A stretch of 55,204 nt of DNA from an uncultured Collinsella sp. (lineage in GTDB: Bacteria > Actinomycetota > Coriobacteriia > Coriobacteriales > Coriobacteriaceae): positions 1 through 55,204 of the forward strand of contig CABRHR010000002.1 in NCBI GenBank assembly GCA_902470835.1. The letters run 5' to 3'. Positions 8,153 to 16,326 of the stretch are shown in pieces; position 1 is the first letter of the stretch, and each line of letters starts with the position of its first letter. Under the pieces are notes generated by a model that did no database searches, had not been told where the DNA came from, and saw only the letters and a program-made list of their open reading frames with translations. A program made the translations under genes and the position numbers.

Positions 8153-8731
8153 ATGCCCGAGCGCTTGGTTTCGACGACATGCTTGGGAAATCTCAACGAT
8201 CCGTCCTATGAGCTTTTGCTTCGCCGGAAGTTGGGCGGCGTCTTTGAAGTTGACGAGCTGCTGCTCGATTGGGACCAGGCTGATGTATGCGCGCTTGTGG
8301 GCGTGACGGAGCTGGGGCGCACGGTCGATGTTCGGCTGGATACTGCCGACGGCGGTCGTCTTGCCGACGGTGACGTGCTCGCTATCGACCACACGGGTGC
8401 GGTGCCCGTGGTGGTTGTCGTACGTCTGCGCAGCGCCGAGGTTTATTTGGTCGAAGTTGACCGCATGGACCCGATTGCGCTCGCGCATGCGTGCTGGGAG
8501 ATCGGCAACATGCATGCGCCGCTCTTCCGGGGCGACTCGGACGAGCATACCGTGCGCATGTATACGCCGGTGCAGCCTGTTTTGGGCCGCATGCTCCGGG
8601 GTGTCGAGGGTGTTCGGCTCTCGGTGGTTACCCGTGAACTCGATGCGGACCGACGCTTTGCATCGAGCGCGGCGGATGCCGTTGTGAGTATGGCTCCAGA
8701 CTTTGCGATCGTAAAAAAGGCGCGCGGTTAA
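8153..8731 (+). CDS. UreE-like nickel metallochaperone
   Basis: 192 residues with the two-domain plan of UreE: an N-terminal domain starting RLVSTTCLGNLNDP and a C-terminal domain with ALAHACWEIGNMHAPLF, which matches the conserved GNRH metal-binding region (His of GNMH kept). The histidine-rich tail of many UreE proteins is absent. No urease structural gene or other urease accessory gene lies in the window. Placement 3 nt behind a SlyD-like isomerase suggests nickel delivery to another enzyme such as a hydrogenase; this is inference. Confidence 0.8.
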   Translation: MPERLVSTTCLGNLNDPSYELLLRRKLGGVFEVDELLLDWDQADVCALVGVTELGRTVDVRLDTADGGRLADGDVLAIDHTGAVPVVVVVRLRSAEVYLVEVDRMDPIALAHACWEIGNMHAPLFRGDSDEHTVRMYTPVQPVLGRMLRGVEGVRLSVVTRELDADRRFASSAADAVVSMAPDFAIVKKARG

Positions 8732-8741
8732 CGTGCGTATG

Positions 8742-8786
8742 AGTAAGACGGACTTTGAGAGGCAGCTATTCAAAGTCCGTCTTACT
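8742..8786. repeat. Perfect 17-bp palindrome
   Basis: AGTAAGACGGACTTTGA (8742-8758) and its exact complement (8770-8786) flank an 11-nt loop. There is no poly-T run. It lies between ureE-like and HAD genes and may end transcription of the first or act as a repeat element. Confidence 0.85.
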
Positions 8787-8814
8787 GTTGATGAGGTGCT
8801 TTGGGGGAAAGCAT

Positions 8815-9612
8815 ATGGGTCTTGAGGGAATCAAACTGATTGCATGCGATTTGGACGGCACGTTGCTGCATCCGGGGGAGCACGAGCCGCGTTCCGAGGC
8901 CTTTGAGCTCATCGATGAACTGCATCGTCGCGGCATCGTGTTTATGCCGGCGAGCGGTCGTCAATATGCGAGCTTGCGCTACCTGTTTGCCCCGGTGGCC
9001 GATGAGCTCGCCTATGTATGCGAAAACGGAGCCCTAGTGATGAGCGAGGGGCGTGCCGTTGTCAAGCGTTCCATGGAGCGTAGCCTTGCTATGGATATCG
9101 CGAATGCCGTGGTTGCGTATCCCCATGCCGACGTGACCCTTTCGTGTGAGGGACACCTCTACACCATGAGCGGCAACGATGCGTTCGTCGACCATTTGCG
9201 CTATGAGGTCCACTGCGATGTGGCGGTGGTCGACCGTCCCGAGGACATCGACGAGGACGTCATTAAGATTGCCTTCCAGACGCCCGAGGTGGATCAGCCG
9301 GCGGCCCTGGAGTATTTTGAGCGCCTCTTTAGCGACCGTGTCGACGTGATGACGTCGGGAACCGAGTGGACGGACTTTATCGGCTTTGGTTCGGGCAAGG
9401 GTTCCGCGCTTGCCGATTACGGTCGTGCCCTGGGAATTTCGCCCGACGAGATGATGGCGTTTGGCGATAACGAAAACGATCGCGACATGCTCAACGTCGT
9501 GGGCCATCCCTATCTGATGGAGAACTGCAACCCCACCATGCGCGGCATCAACGACCGCGTCCGTTACGTGCGCACGGTCGAAGAAGAGCTGCGTCGCCTG
9601 CTCGCCGAGTAG
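8815..9612 (+). CDS. Cof-type HAD phosphatase
   Basis: A 265-residue hydrolase of the haloacid dehalogenase superfamily, Cof subfamily (sugar-phosphate phosphatases). Motif I is ACDLDGTLL, motif II PASGR, motif III lysine near GSGKGSALADYG, motif IV FGDNENDRDML. The C2-type cap lies in the middle. The ATG at 8815 follows GGGGGAAAG. Substrate unknown. Confidence 0.92.
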   Translation: MGLEGIKLIACDLDGTLLHPGEHEPRSEAFELIDELHRRGIVFMPASGRQYASLRYLFAPVADELAYVCENGALVMSEGRAVVKRSMERSLAMDIANAVVAYPHADVTLSCEGHLYTMSGNDAFVDHLRYEVHCDVAVVDRPEDIDEDVIKIAFQTPEVDQPAALEYFERLFSDRVDVMTSGTEWTDFIGFGSGKGSALADYGRALGISPDEMMAFGDNENDRDMLNVVGHPYLMENCNPTMRGINDRVRYVRTVEEELRRLLAE

Positions 9613-9627
9613 GCATGTCCCAAACAT

Positions 9628-10008
9628 CTACCGGCAGTCGGGGCAGAGACCCTCGAAGATGGTGTAGTGCGACGTGACGTGCCAGCCGATTTGCTCGGAC
9701 GCTTTGGCGTCGAGCTGGGCATCGAAGGGGAGCGGTACGTCGATGACGCGGCTGCATGAGGTGCAGATGATATGCGCATGCGGCTCGATCGTGCGATCGA
9801 AGCGGCTGCCGCCCGGCGTCTTGATGGAGAGAATCTCGCCGGCGTCGGCCAAGAGATTGAGGTTGCGGTAGACCGTGCCGCGGCTGATCTTTTCATCCTG
9901 TTCGCGCACGGCGTTGTAGATTTCGTCGGCGGTGGGATGGTTATAGCTTTGGCGCACGGCGTCAAGAACCAGCTTTCGCTGCTTGGTATTCCTTCTTTGC
10001 ACCGCCAT
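9628..10008 (-). CDS. Fur-family regulator, PerR-like
   Basis: A metal-sensing repressor of 126 residues. The winged-helix part contains HPTADEIYNAV and ISRGTVYRNLNLL; the dimer/metal part contains SRFDRTIEPHAHIIC as in PerR, and two CxxC pairs (CTSC, CPDC) for structural zinc. PerR senses peroxide through iron-catalysed histidine oxidation. Targets cannot be determined here. The gene is transcribed away from the acylphosphatase and overlaps no neighbour. Confidence 0.88.
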   Translation of the reverse strand: MAVQRRNTKQRKLVLDAVRQSYNHPTADEIYNAVREQDEKISRGTVYRNLNLLADAGEILSIKTPGGSRFDRTIEPHAHIICTSCSRVIDVPLPFDAQLDAKASEQIGWHVTSHYTIFEGLCPDCR

Positions 10009-10044
10009 GCGCCTCGCCTCTTTTCTATCAACGGTCGTAGGTAA

Positions 10045-10073
10045 ATGATACCGTATTTAGCACACAATACTAA
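10045..10073 (-). promoter_or_regulatory. Promoter of the Fur-family gene
   Basis: On the minus strand TTAGTA (10073-10068), 17 bp, TATCAT (10050-10045). It overlaps the very end of the acylphosphatase gene and lies 37 bp before the PerR-like start. Confidence 0.55.
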
Positions 10074-10480
10074 TAACGAGGCATGAAACCGTCTTCATTG
10101 GTAAGTGGGGCTCGGGCCTGGGCGTCTACGAGGCGAAAACGCGTTCCCATGCGCTCGTAGGAGGCATGAAGCGCCTCGAGATGAGATAGGATATTTGCCG
10201 GAGCTCCCTGTATCTCCATCTCGACTGAGCCGTCTTCCATGTTACGCACCCAGCCGGTGAGCGCGCGTGCCTGCGCGAGGTTGGTGTTGGTAAAGCGAAA
10301 GCCAACGCCCTGGACTTGCCCCGCCCAGCGCAGGAAATAGCGCAGGGGAGTGTCTTGAGTGGCCCCGTCGCTTGCGAGCACAGTAAGCCTGCGGCGCAGC
10401 TCGAGCTCGACGTTTGATGGTTTTTGAGGCTCTCGACTGCCGCCGGTGACACTGGAGAAGAACGTATCGAAGAGGCCCAT
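10070..10480 (-). CDS. Acylphosphatase domain protein
   Basis: Hydrolyses acyl phosphates. The domain occupies roughly residues 45-136 of 136 and shows the signature GQVQGVGFR and GWVRNMEDGSVEMEIQG, including the catalytic Arg and Asn. The first 45 residues (MGLFDTFFSSVTGG...) are not part of the usual 90-residue protein. It starts 3 nt after the stop of the upstream oxidoreductase and is probably co-transcribed. Confidence 0.9.
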   Translation of the reverse strand: MGLFDTFFSSVTGGSREPQKPSNVELELRRRLTVLASDGATQDTPLRYFLRWAGQVQGVGFRFTNTNLAQARALTGWVRNMEDGSVEMEIQGAPANILSHLEALHASYERMGTRFRLVDAQARAPLTNEDGFMPRY

Positions 10481-10482
10481 CG

Positions 10483-11589
10483 CTATGCCTGCTTGCCTGC
10501 GTCGGCCGGGAAGGTTATGCCGGCCTGCTGGCGCACGGCATCCATGATGCGCAGTGAGACGAGTGTGACATCGCGGTAGTGGCCAAGCTCGTGGCGTCCC
10601 GCCGGGGTCTCCCAAATCTCTTCCTTAACGTTATCGATGCCGCCGATGGCGGTGATAAAGTCTGCGAGTTCGTATTCCATGGTGTTGCTCGATTTGGGCA
10701 GGTCGAGCACGCGGCCGTTGTCGCTCTGTTCGCGCGGCGTCTCGGTCGCCGAGCCGCGTACGACGTCGCCGCGATAGTCGATGCGGACGTTGCGGGGCGT
10801 GGACAGATGGTCGATCTGGATAGTGCCACGCTCGCCTTCGATCTGCGAGGGCAGTAGGTCATTCGTAATTTTGGAGTGCGCGAGCTCGACGGAGATACGG
10901 CCACCGCCGTAGCTGGCGAGGATGGAACCGCAGCCATCGATGGGGCCATGGGTGAGCTCTTGCGTGGTGGGGTCGAGCAGAGTAGCCATGCTCGTAAGGC
11001 CGGAGGGCATGCCGAAGATCTCGACCATGGGCTCGACGGTGTAGACGCCAATATCCATGAGGGAACCCGATGCCATATTGCAGTCGAAGATATTGGTGGC
11101 GTGTCCCGCGAGAATCTCGTTGTAGCGCGAGGAATATTTGCCAAAGCGCAATGAGGCGCGGCGGATGGGGGCGATCTCACCCAGGGCGTCCTCGATGGCG
11201 TGGAAAGCGGGGTCATGGAGGGGGCGTATGGCCTCGAGGGCTACGACGCCCGCCGCCTCGGCTGCGCGAAAGACCTCGAACGCCTGTGCCTCGGTGGCAC
11301 AAAAAGGCTTTTCGACGATAACGTGCTTGCCGCCGGCGATACAGGCGAGCGCCTGCTCGTAGTGGAGCGCATTGGGGCTGCCGATGTAGACGGCGTCGAC
11401 GTCGGCAGCGGACGCAAGCTCGTCAAGCGCGGTGAAGTTACGCTCGCCACCATGCTTAGCGGTGAAGGCGGCGCCGCGATCTGCATCGCGCGAGAGCGTG
11501 CCCACAAACGCAGCTTGGTCGTTGGCGTTGACGACCTGGATAAAGTCGTCGGTGATCATGGATGTGCCGATGGTTGCGATGCGCAGCAT
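10483..11589 (-). CDS. Gfo/Idh/MocA-family oxidoreductase
   Basis: A predicted NAD(P)-dependent sugar or cyclitol dehydrogenase of 368 residues. The N-terminal Rossmann part starts LRIATIGTSMI, an atypical version of GxGxxG; the catalytic EKP motif appears in GKHVIVEKPF. The C-terminal beta sheet domain follows. The start at 11589 (minus) agrees with the Rossmann fold; it is preceded by CAAGGGGG. Substrate unknown. Confidence 0.9.
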   Translation of the reverse strand: MLRIATIGTSMITDDFIQVVNANDQAAFVGTLSRDADRGAAFTAKHGGERNFTALDELASAADVDAVYIGSPNALHYEQALACIAGGKHVIVEKPFCATEAQAFEVFRAAEAAGVVALEAIRPLHDPAFHAIEDALGEIAPIRRASLRFGKYSSRYNEILAGHATNIFDCNMASGSLMDIGVYTVEPMVEIFGMPSGLTSMATLLDPTTQELTHGPIDGCGSILASYGGGRISVELAHSKITNDLLPSQIEGERGTIQIDHLSTPRNVRIDYRGDVVRGSATETPREQSDNGRVLDLPKSSNTMEYELADFITAIGGIDNVKEEIWETPAGRHELGHYRDVTLVSLRIMDAVRQQAGITFPADAGKQA

Positions 11590-11662
11590 GTGTCCCCCTT
11601 GCGTTGTTTGGCCTACAGGACGAGTGTAGCGCGGGAGGACACAAAAGCGTGCGAAAATGCCG

Positions 11663-12148
11663 TTACAGGTCACTCTCGTTAAAGCCGGTGTCGATATCGA
11701 GATTGGCTCCGTCGGCCGCGGTGGTGGCGAGCTCGTCGCAACGCTCATTGAGCTCGTGGCCGGCATGCCCCTTAACCCAGATGAACTCCACCTTATGCTT
11801 GCTCTTTGCGGCAAGCAGGCGCTCCCACAGGTCGCGGTTCTTGACGGGCTGCTTGTTGGCAGTTTTCCACCCGCGCTTTTTCCAGCCGTCGATCCAGTGT
11901 TTGTTGAAGGCGTTGACGACGTATTGCGAATCGGAATGGACCTCGACCTCGCAGGGGCGGTTAAGTGCCTCGAGCGCCACGATGACCGCCATGAGCTCCA
12001 TGCGGTTGTTGGTGGTCTTGGCGTAGCCGCGCGAAAGCTCGGAGGTGAAGGTCTTGCCGGCGGGGTTGGTGTATTTGAGCACGGCGCCGTAGCCGCCGCG
12101 TCCCGGATTTGATCGGGCCGAGCCGTCGGTATAGATGATGACCTTCAC
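11663..12148 (-). CDS. rnhA: Ribonuclease HI
   Basis: Cleaves RNA in RNA-DNA hybrids. It has 161 residues. The catalytic residues lie in YTDGSARSNPG (Asp), RMELMAVIVAL (Glu), HSDSQYV (Asp) and GHELNERCDELA (Asp), and the basic protrusion KHWIDGWKKRGWK is present. I use the GTG at 12148 (minus), 5 nt behind AAAGGA; the longer frame starting MALQWS has no ribosome-binding site. Confidence 0.96.
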   Translation of the reverse strand: MKVIIYTDGSARSNPGRGGYGAVLKYTNPAGKTFTSELSRGYAKTTNNRMELMAVIVALEALNRPCEVEVHSDSQYVVNAFNKHWIDGWKKRGWKTANKQPVKNRDLWERLLAAKSKHKVEFIWVKGHAGHELNERCDELATTAADGANLDIDTGFNESDL

Positions 12149-12247
12149 ATGGTTCCTTTCGTTGGGTACGTTTCGTGTGAGTGACCATTGTAGCGCCATG
12201 CCCGCCGGGGGCTAGCAATCTACGATTTCTACCCCGTCTTCCGACAG

Positions 12248-13150
12248 TTAGTTGGCATGGATGATGCGGTTGAGCTCGTCGAGGTATTGCTGCAAGAGGG
12301 GAGAGGGCTTGCGCTCGTTGTGCATGATATAGCCTACGTGCATCGTTGGGGCGTCTGCCAGCGGGATTGATGCCATACCCCATTGCATTTCATTGGAGAG
12401 GACACCGGTCGACAAGGTGTAACCGTTCGACGTGATAAGTAAGTTAGTGAGCGTTCCGCGGTCCGAGATTCGAATGTTGCGGTCGCAAGGGATATAGCTA
12501 AAAGGTTCCTCGGCGTAATAGAAGGAGTTTGAGGTTCCCTGCTCAAAGCTGTAGCGCGTATAGGGCGTGAGGTCGGCAAGGGACAGCTGAGGGCGGCGTG
12601 CGAGTGGATGGCGCTCGCTAACGAAGACATGGACCGCCGCGTCGAAGAGGGGGTGGAAGCTCGCGCGGGCATCGGCGAAGGCCTTCTGCAGAACGCGGGC
12701 GTTAAAGTCATCTAGATACAGAATGCCGATATCGCTGCGAAATGCGCGGACGTCGTCGATAATCTGCGATGTGGTGGTCTCGCGCATGATGAACTCGAAC
12801 TTGCTGTCGCGGCAGCGCTCGACCACGTCGACAAAGGCCTCGACCGAAAAGGCGTAGTGCTGGGCGGAAATGGCGAGGCGGGCTTGCGGGGTGCCGCCAT
12901 CCTCGTAGCGTGCCACGAGCATGTCGGCCTGCTCTACAACCTGGCGTGCATAGCCCAAAAGCTCGGTGCCGTCGTTGGTGAGCGTGACGCCACGGCTGGA
13001 GCGCGTAAAGATCTCCAGATGGAGCTCCTGTTCCAGGCTTTTAACGGCGTTTGAGATGTTGGACTGAGCGGTATAGAGGCGCTGAGCTGCGGCGTTGATT
13101 GAGCCGGACTCTGCTACGGCGATCAGAAAACGAAGCTGCTGAAGGGTCAT
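12248..13150 (-). CDS. LysR-family transcriptional regulator
   Basis: 300 residues. The N-terminal winged helix-turn-helix is MTLQQLRFLIAVAESGSINAAAQRLYTAQSNISNAVKSLE in pieces, followed by a periplasmic-binding-like effector domain. It is divergent from the O-acetylhomoserine sulfhydrylase gene with 273 bp between, so control of sulfur amino acid metabolism in the manner of CysB/Cbl-type regulators is a fair guess. The effector is unknown. Confidence 0.92.
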   Translation of the reverse strand: MTLQQLRFLIAVAESGSINAAAQRLYTAQSNISNAVKSLEQELHLEIFTRSSRGVTLTNDGTELLGYARQVVEQADMLVARYEDGGTPQARLAISAQHYAFSVEAFVDVVERCRDSKFEFIMRETTTSQIIDDVRAFRSDIGILYLDDFNARVLQKAFADARASFHPLFDAAVHVFVSERHPLARRPQLSLADLTPYTRYSFEQGTSNSFYYAEEPFSYIPCDRNIRISDRGTLTNLLITSNGYTLSTGVLSNEMQWGMASIPLADAPTMHVGYIMHNERKPSPLLQQYLDELNRIIHAN

Positions 13151-13211
13151 CGGCGCCCGTCCTTTCGATAGCTATCTAAAAAACAGATAACAGGTTAGCG
13201 TTTTTAAGTGA

Positions 13212-13240
13212 TTGACCGAGAGAAACAATGCTCGTACTAT
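13212..13240 (+). promoter_or_regulatory. Promoter of the metY leader
   Basis: TTGACC (13212-13217), 17 bp, TACTAT (13235-13240). Transcription from about 13247 would give a leader of some 177 nt before the metY start. The divergent lysR start lies 60 bp to the left, so regulator sites could overlap. Confidence 0.75.
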
Positions 13241-13308
13241 TCAAAACACACAAAGGCGGTAGGTAATTAAGCCAACCACGGAACCGGGATGCGAAAGGAG
13301 GCCCGCAT

Positions 13309-13362
13309 ATGAATTGCTTACCAAGACGAATGCCGGGCTCCTGTTTGCGCCCGTTGGCGTGA
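13309..13362 (+). CDS. 17-residue leader peptide with two cysteines
   Basis: ATG with an AAAGGAGG Shine-Dalgarno 7 nt upstream opens a short frame reading MNCLPRRMPGSCLRPLA. It sits in the leader of an O-acetylhomoserine sulfhydrylase gene. Segment 13298-13308 (overlapping the Shine-Dalgarno) can pair imperfectly with 13330-13341 inside the frame. Inference: ribosome stalling at the Cys codons (TGC 13315, TGT 13342) could change the leader fold and thus metY expression. Only two Cys codons are present, so the case is weaker than for poly-Cys leaders. Confidence 0.5.
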   Translation: MNCLPRRMPGSCLRPLA

Positions 13363-13423
13363 TCAGGAGACAACGACTTACTTCTCTCTTTTTATTTACT
13401 TTCGTTCAATCAAGGAGATCATC

Positions 13424-14734
13424 ATGAGCCAGTTCATCAACAACCCCGAGCACACCTTTGGTTTCGATACCCTGCAGCTGCACGTTGGCCAGGAGAGCGC
13501 CGATCCTGCATCCGACTCCCGTGCCGTGCCTATCTATCAGACCACGAGCTATGTGTTTCGCAACTCCCAGCACGCCGCCGATCGCTTTGGTCTTGCCGAC
13601 GCCGGTAACATCTACGGCCGTTTGACCAACTCCACCCAGGGCGTCTTCGAGGACCGTATCGCCGCGCTCGAGGGTGGCGTGGCGGGTCTTGCCGTCGCCT
13701 CCGGTGCTGCTGCCATCACCTATACCCTGCAGGCTCTTGCCCAGGCCGGTGACCACGTGGTGGCTCAGAAGACCATCTACGGCGGTTCCTACAACCTGCT
13801 GGAGCATACGCTCTCCCAGTTTGGTGTCGAGACCACGTTTGTCGATGCCCATAACCTGGAAGAGGTTGAGGGTGCCATCAAGGACAACACCACGGTCATC
13901 TATCTCGAGACGCTTGGCAACCCCAACTCCGACATCCCCAACATCGACGCCATCTCCGGGATCGCCAAGAAGCACGGTCTGCCGGTTGTCGTCGACAACA
14001 CCTTCGGCACCCCGTATCTGTTCCGTCCGCTGGAGCATGGTGCTAACATCGTCGTCCACTCCGCAACCAAGTTCATCGGCGGCCACGGCACCTCGCTGGG
14101 CGGTGTGATCGTCGATGGCGGTAACTTCGATTGGAAGGCGAGTGGAAAGTACGCCCAGATCGCTGAGCCCAACCCCTCCTACCACGGTGTTTCGTTTGCC
14201 GAGGCTGCCGGTCCCGCCGCCTTCGCAACCTATGTCCGCGCCATCCTGCTGCGTGACGAGGGCGCCTGCATCAGCCCGTTCAACGCTTGGGTCCTGCTCC
14301 AGGGCACCGAGACCCTGTCGCTGCGCGTCGACCGCCATGTCGAGAACACCAAGAAGGTCGTTGAATTCCTGACTGGTGACAGCCATGTTGCCAAGGTGAA
14401 CCACCCGAGCCTGCCTGAGCACCCCGATCACGAGCTCTATCAGAAGTACTTCCCCCGTGGCGGTGCCTCGATCTTTACCTTTGAGATTAAGGGTGGCCAG
14501 GAGGCAGCTTGGAAGTTCATCGATCACCTGCAGGTGTTCTCGCTGCTCGCCAACGTGGCTGACGTCAAGTCACTCGTCGTGCACCCGGCTACCACTACGC
14601 ACTCCCAGCTCTCTGCAGAGGAACTCGCCGAGCAGAACATCACGCCTTCTACGATCCGTCTTTCCATCGGTACCGAGAACGCCGAGGACATCATTTGGGA
14701 CCTGAAGCAGGCCTTTGCCGCACTGGACGAGTAG
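13424..14734 (+). CDS. metY: O-acetylhomoserine sulfhydrylase (Cys/Met PLP enzyme)
   Basis: Converts O-acetylhomoserine plus sulfide to homocysteine (methionine synthesis), with PLP. It has 436 residues, the length of MetY rather than the shorter MetB/MetC. Motifs: FDTLQLHVGQE, YGRLTNST, the PLP lysine in VHSATKFIGGHG, and PSTIRLSIGTENAEDI. AAGGAG lies 8 nt before the ATG. A leader peptide and a divergent LysR gene lie upstream, and a strong terminator follows. Confidence 0.94.
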   Translation: MSQFINNPEHTFGFDTLQLHVGQESADPASDSRAVPIYQTTSYVFRNSQHAADRFGLADAGNIYGRLTNSTQGVFEDRIAALEGGVAGLAVASGAAAITYTLQALAQAGDHVVAQKTIYGGSYNLLEHTLSQFGVETTFVDAHNLEEVEGAIKDNTTVIYLETLGNPNSDIPNIDAISGIAKKHGLPVVVDNTFGTPYLFRPLEHGANIVVHSATKFIGGHGTSLGGVIVDGGNFDWKASGKYAQIAEPNPSYHGVSFAEAAGPAAFATYVRAILLRDEGACISPFNAWVLLQGTETLSLRVDRHVENTKKVVEFLTGDSHVAKVNHPSLPEHPDHELYQKYFPRGGASIFTFEIKGGQEAAWKFIDHLQVFSLLANVADVKSLVVHPATTTHSQLSAEELAEQNITPSTIRLSIGTENAEDIIWDLKQAFAALDE

Positions 14735-14794
14735 GGCGACTTGTGCAAGGACCCCTTGCGACTCGATAGGTATAACTGCATAAAATGCCTGCTC

Positions 14795-14836
14795 AAGGCA
14801 CCTGCGCAAGTAATGGTTGCGCAGGTGCCTTTTTTG
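14795..14836 (+). terminator. Rho-independent terminator of metY
   Basis: AAGGCACCTGCGCAA (14795-14809) pairs perfectly with 14817-14831; loop 7 nt, then TTTTT. From here to 15048 no gene is seen; the stretch is fairly AT-rich and holds the start region of the next gene. Confidence 0.93.
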
Positions 14837-15048
14837 CATAGGGAGGGCGCTATTACAGGGTTTTTGGCATGTTTTATGCAATCGAGATGTGGAAAACTCC
14901 TGTTGAGAGGATGTGAGTTTTACGCAAATGACGTGCACCTTTTGAGAAAAACCGCAGGTCGCGATTTGCTCGGGGTACTATGCAGCGCGATCGAATCACA
15001 CGCAGCTCAAACGCAGCAAAAAAACGCACTACGGAGGTTTCCAGCTAC

Positions 15049-15825
15049 ATGAGGATCGATTCACGAAAACCGAAAGCCGCCGCCCTTTCCGCCGCTCTGA
15101 CCGTGGCACTTTTGGCGGGCGCCGGCGCAACCGATGCCCACGCGGCAACACTGTCCGACACAGTCGGATCCACGCCGTCCGAGACGACGCTGATGCAGCC
15201 CGTCGACTATCGCGGCGACGGCTTTGGTTCCATGCAGGAGTGGAACGCCTCTATGGGGGCCAAGCGCGATTCCCTAGAGGTCCGCGCCCAGATCATCATG
15301 AACATGTACGGTGACTATGCCACCGATGACGAGCGCGCTGTGTTGCAGGGTTGCATCGACGATGCGGGTAGCCTGTTGACGATGGAGGAGGTCGACGCGA
15401 AGTCGGCCGAGCTTGACGAGCTTCGCTCCACGCTTGAGGACGCCAAACGCGAGGCGCTCGAAGCTGCGGCCGCCGAGGCAGAAGCTGCCGAGGCCGCCCA
15501 AGCTTCATATGGCAACGCAGACTACGTCCCGTCCTATACGGCAGCTGCGTATTCTGCGAATGGTTCGGGGCTGACGCGTTCCGCCGGCGTCAATAACTAT
15601 AACGGTCGTCGTGAGACCTATTACAGCAGCAACGTACTCTACCATCACCGCACGGGCGAGTGGACTCAGGATTCCGAGGGCTTTTGGCGTGATTCTGATG
15701 GTTACTACGTCGTGGCCGCGGGTGATAAGGCCCAGGGCTCCACGTTTACCGGTTCCAAGGGCGAGTGCAAGGTCTATGACTCCGGCTGCGCAGCCGGAAC
15801 CACCGACTACTATACCGGTTGGTAA
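15049..15825 (+). CDS. Secreted coiled-coil protein with C-terminal beta-barrel-like domain
   Basis: 258 residues. A Sec signal peptide (AALSAALTVALLAGAGATDAHA, seen in parts) ends near residue 34. Residues about 60-150 form a helical coiled coil that ends in an Ala/Glu-rich run (EAAAAEAEAAEAAQA). The C-terminal 70 residues start NYNGRRETYYSS and end KVYDSGCAAGTTDYYTGW, which resembles the 3D/double-psi beta-barrel end domain seen on cell-wall-associated proteins. No LPxTG anchor is present. CGGAGG lies before the ATG. A cell-wall role is inferred; enzyme activity is unproven. Confidence 0.7.
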   Translation: MRIDSRKPKAAALSAALTVALLAGAGATDAHAATLSDTVGSTPSETTLMQPVDYRGDGFGSMQEWNASMGAKRDSLEVRAQIIMNMYGDYATDDERAVLQGCIDDAGSLLTMEEVDAKSAELDELRSTLEDAKREALEAAAAEAEAAEAAQASYGNADYVPSYTAAAYSANGSGLTRSAGVNNYNGRRETYYSSNVLYHHRTGEWTQDSEGFWRDSDGYYVVAAGDKAQGSTFTGSKGECKVYDSGCAAGTTDYYTGW

Positions 15826-15852
15826 TCTGTCATAAGCCAATAGGACATGACG

Positions 15853-15904
15853 GACGGGCGTCTTTACCGAGCCTTTGGGCAACGTAAGGGCGCCCGTTTT
15901 TTAT
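15853..15904 (+). terminator. Terminator of the secreted protein gene
   Basis: ACGGGCGTCTT pairs with AAGGGCGCCCGT across a 20-nt loop, followed by a run of Ts. Confidence 0.75.
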
Positions 15905-16012
15905 GCGTGCTTGAGTTAACAGAGTGCTTACCGTGGCAGTACGCCGCGCATATGGGCGCGGGGCACACTAGTTCATGAGAAATAAGGTCTTTCTCGTGGA
16001 GGAAGTGGTCTT

Positions 16013-16219
16013 GTGGACGCTCGAGATATCGCTGTTGCCGCCGTCGCATTGGTGCTTGGCTGCCTTGGCCCTACGGCCGCGCTCGTTGCGGGCGTGCAGG
16101 GGTCATGCGGGGCTGCTCCAATCGTGGTTGGCGTGCTGATCGCGGCGGCGCTGCTGGGAAGCGTGGGCGTGGTTCTTTGCCGCGATGATGAGGACGAGGT
16201 GCCGGAGTCGCAACGCTAA
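16013..16219 (+). CDS. Small membrane protein
   Basis: A 68-residue frame starting with GTG behind GGAGGAAG. Two hydrophobic stretches (residues about 7-27 and 36-57) with an acidic, charged tail CRDDEDEVPESQR predict a two-span membrane protein. It is followed by a strong hairpin. I do not recognise the family; it could also be a chance frame. Confidence 0.5.
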   Translation: MDARDIAVAAVALVLGCLGPTAALVAGVQGSCGAAPIVVGVLIAAALLGSVGVVLCRDDEDEVPESQR

Positions 16220-16257
16220 CTGTTGCAAGATTGGCCACCGGTCATAGACGAAGATGA

Positions 16258-16293
16258 AAGCCGCCGCAGGGAAAGGCTTCCTTGCGGCGGCTT
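16258..16293. terminator. Bidirectional hairpin terminator
   Basis: AAGCCGCCGCA (16258-16268) pairs perfectly with TGCGGCGGCTT (16283-16293). It lies between the rightward small gene and the end of the leftward ketopantoate reductase gene. Confidence 0.75.
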
Positions 16294-16326
16294 GCTGTTA
16301 AGGCTGTTGAATGCGCCGCGTTGGCG

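Noticed and set aside
13247..13423. SAM or SAH riboswitch in the metY leader
   Set aside because: I could not find the conserved core of SAM-I, SAM-II, SAM-IV or SAH riboswitches; the short peptide frame explains the leader better.
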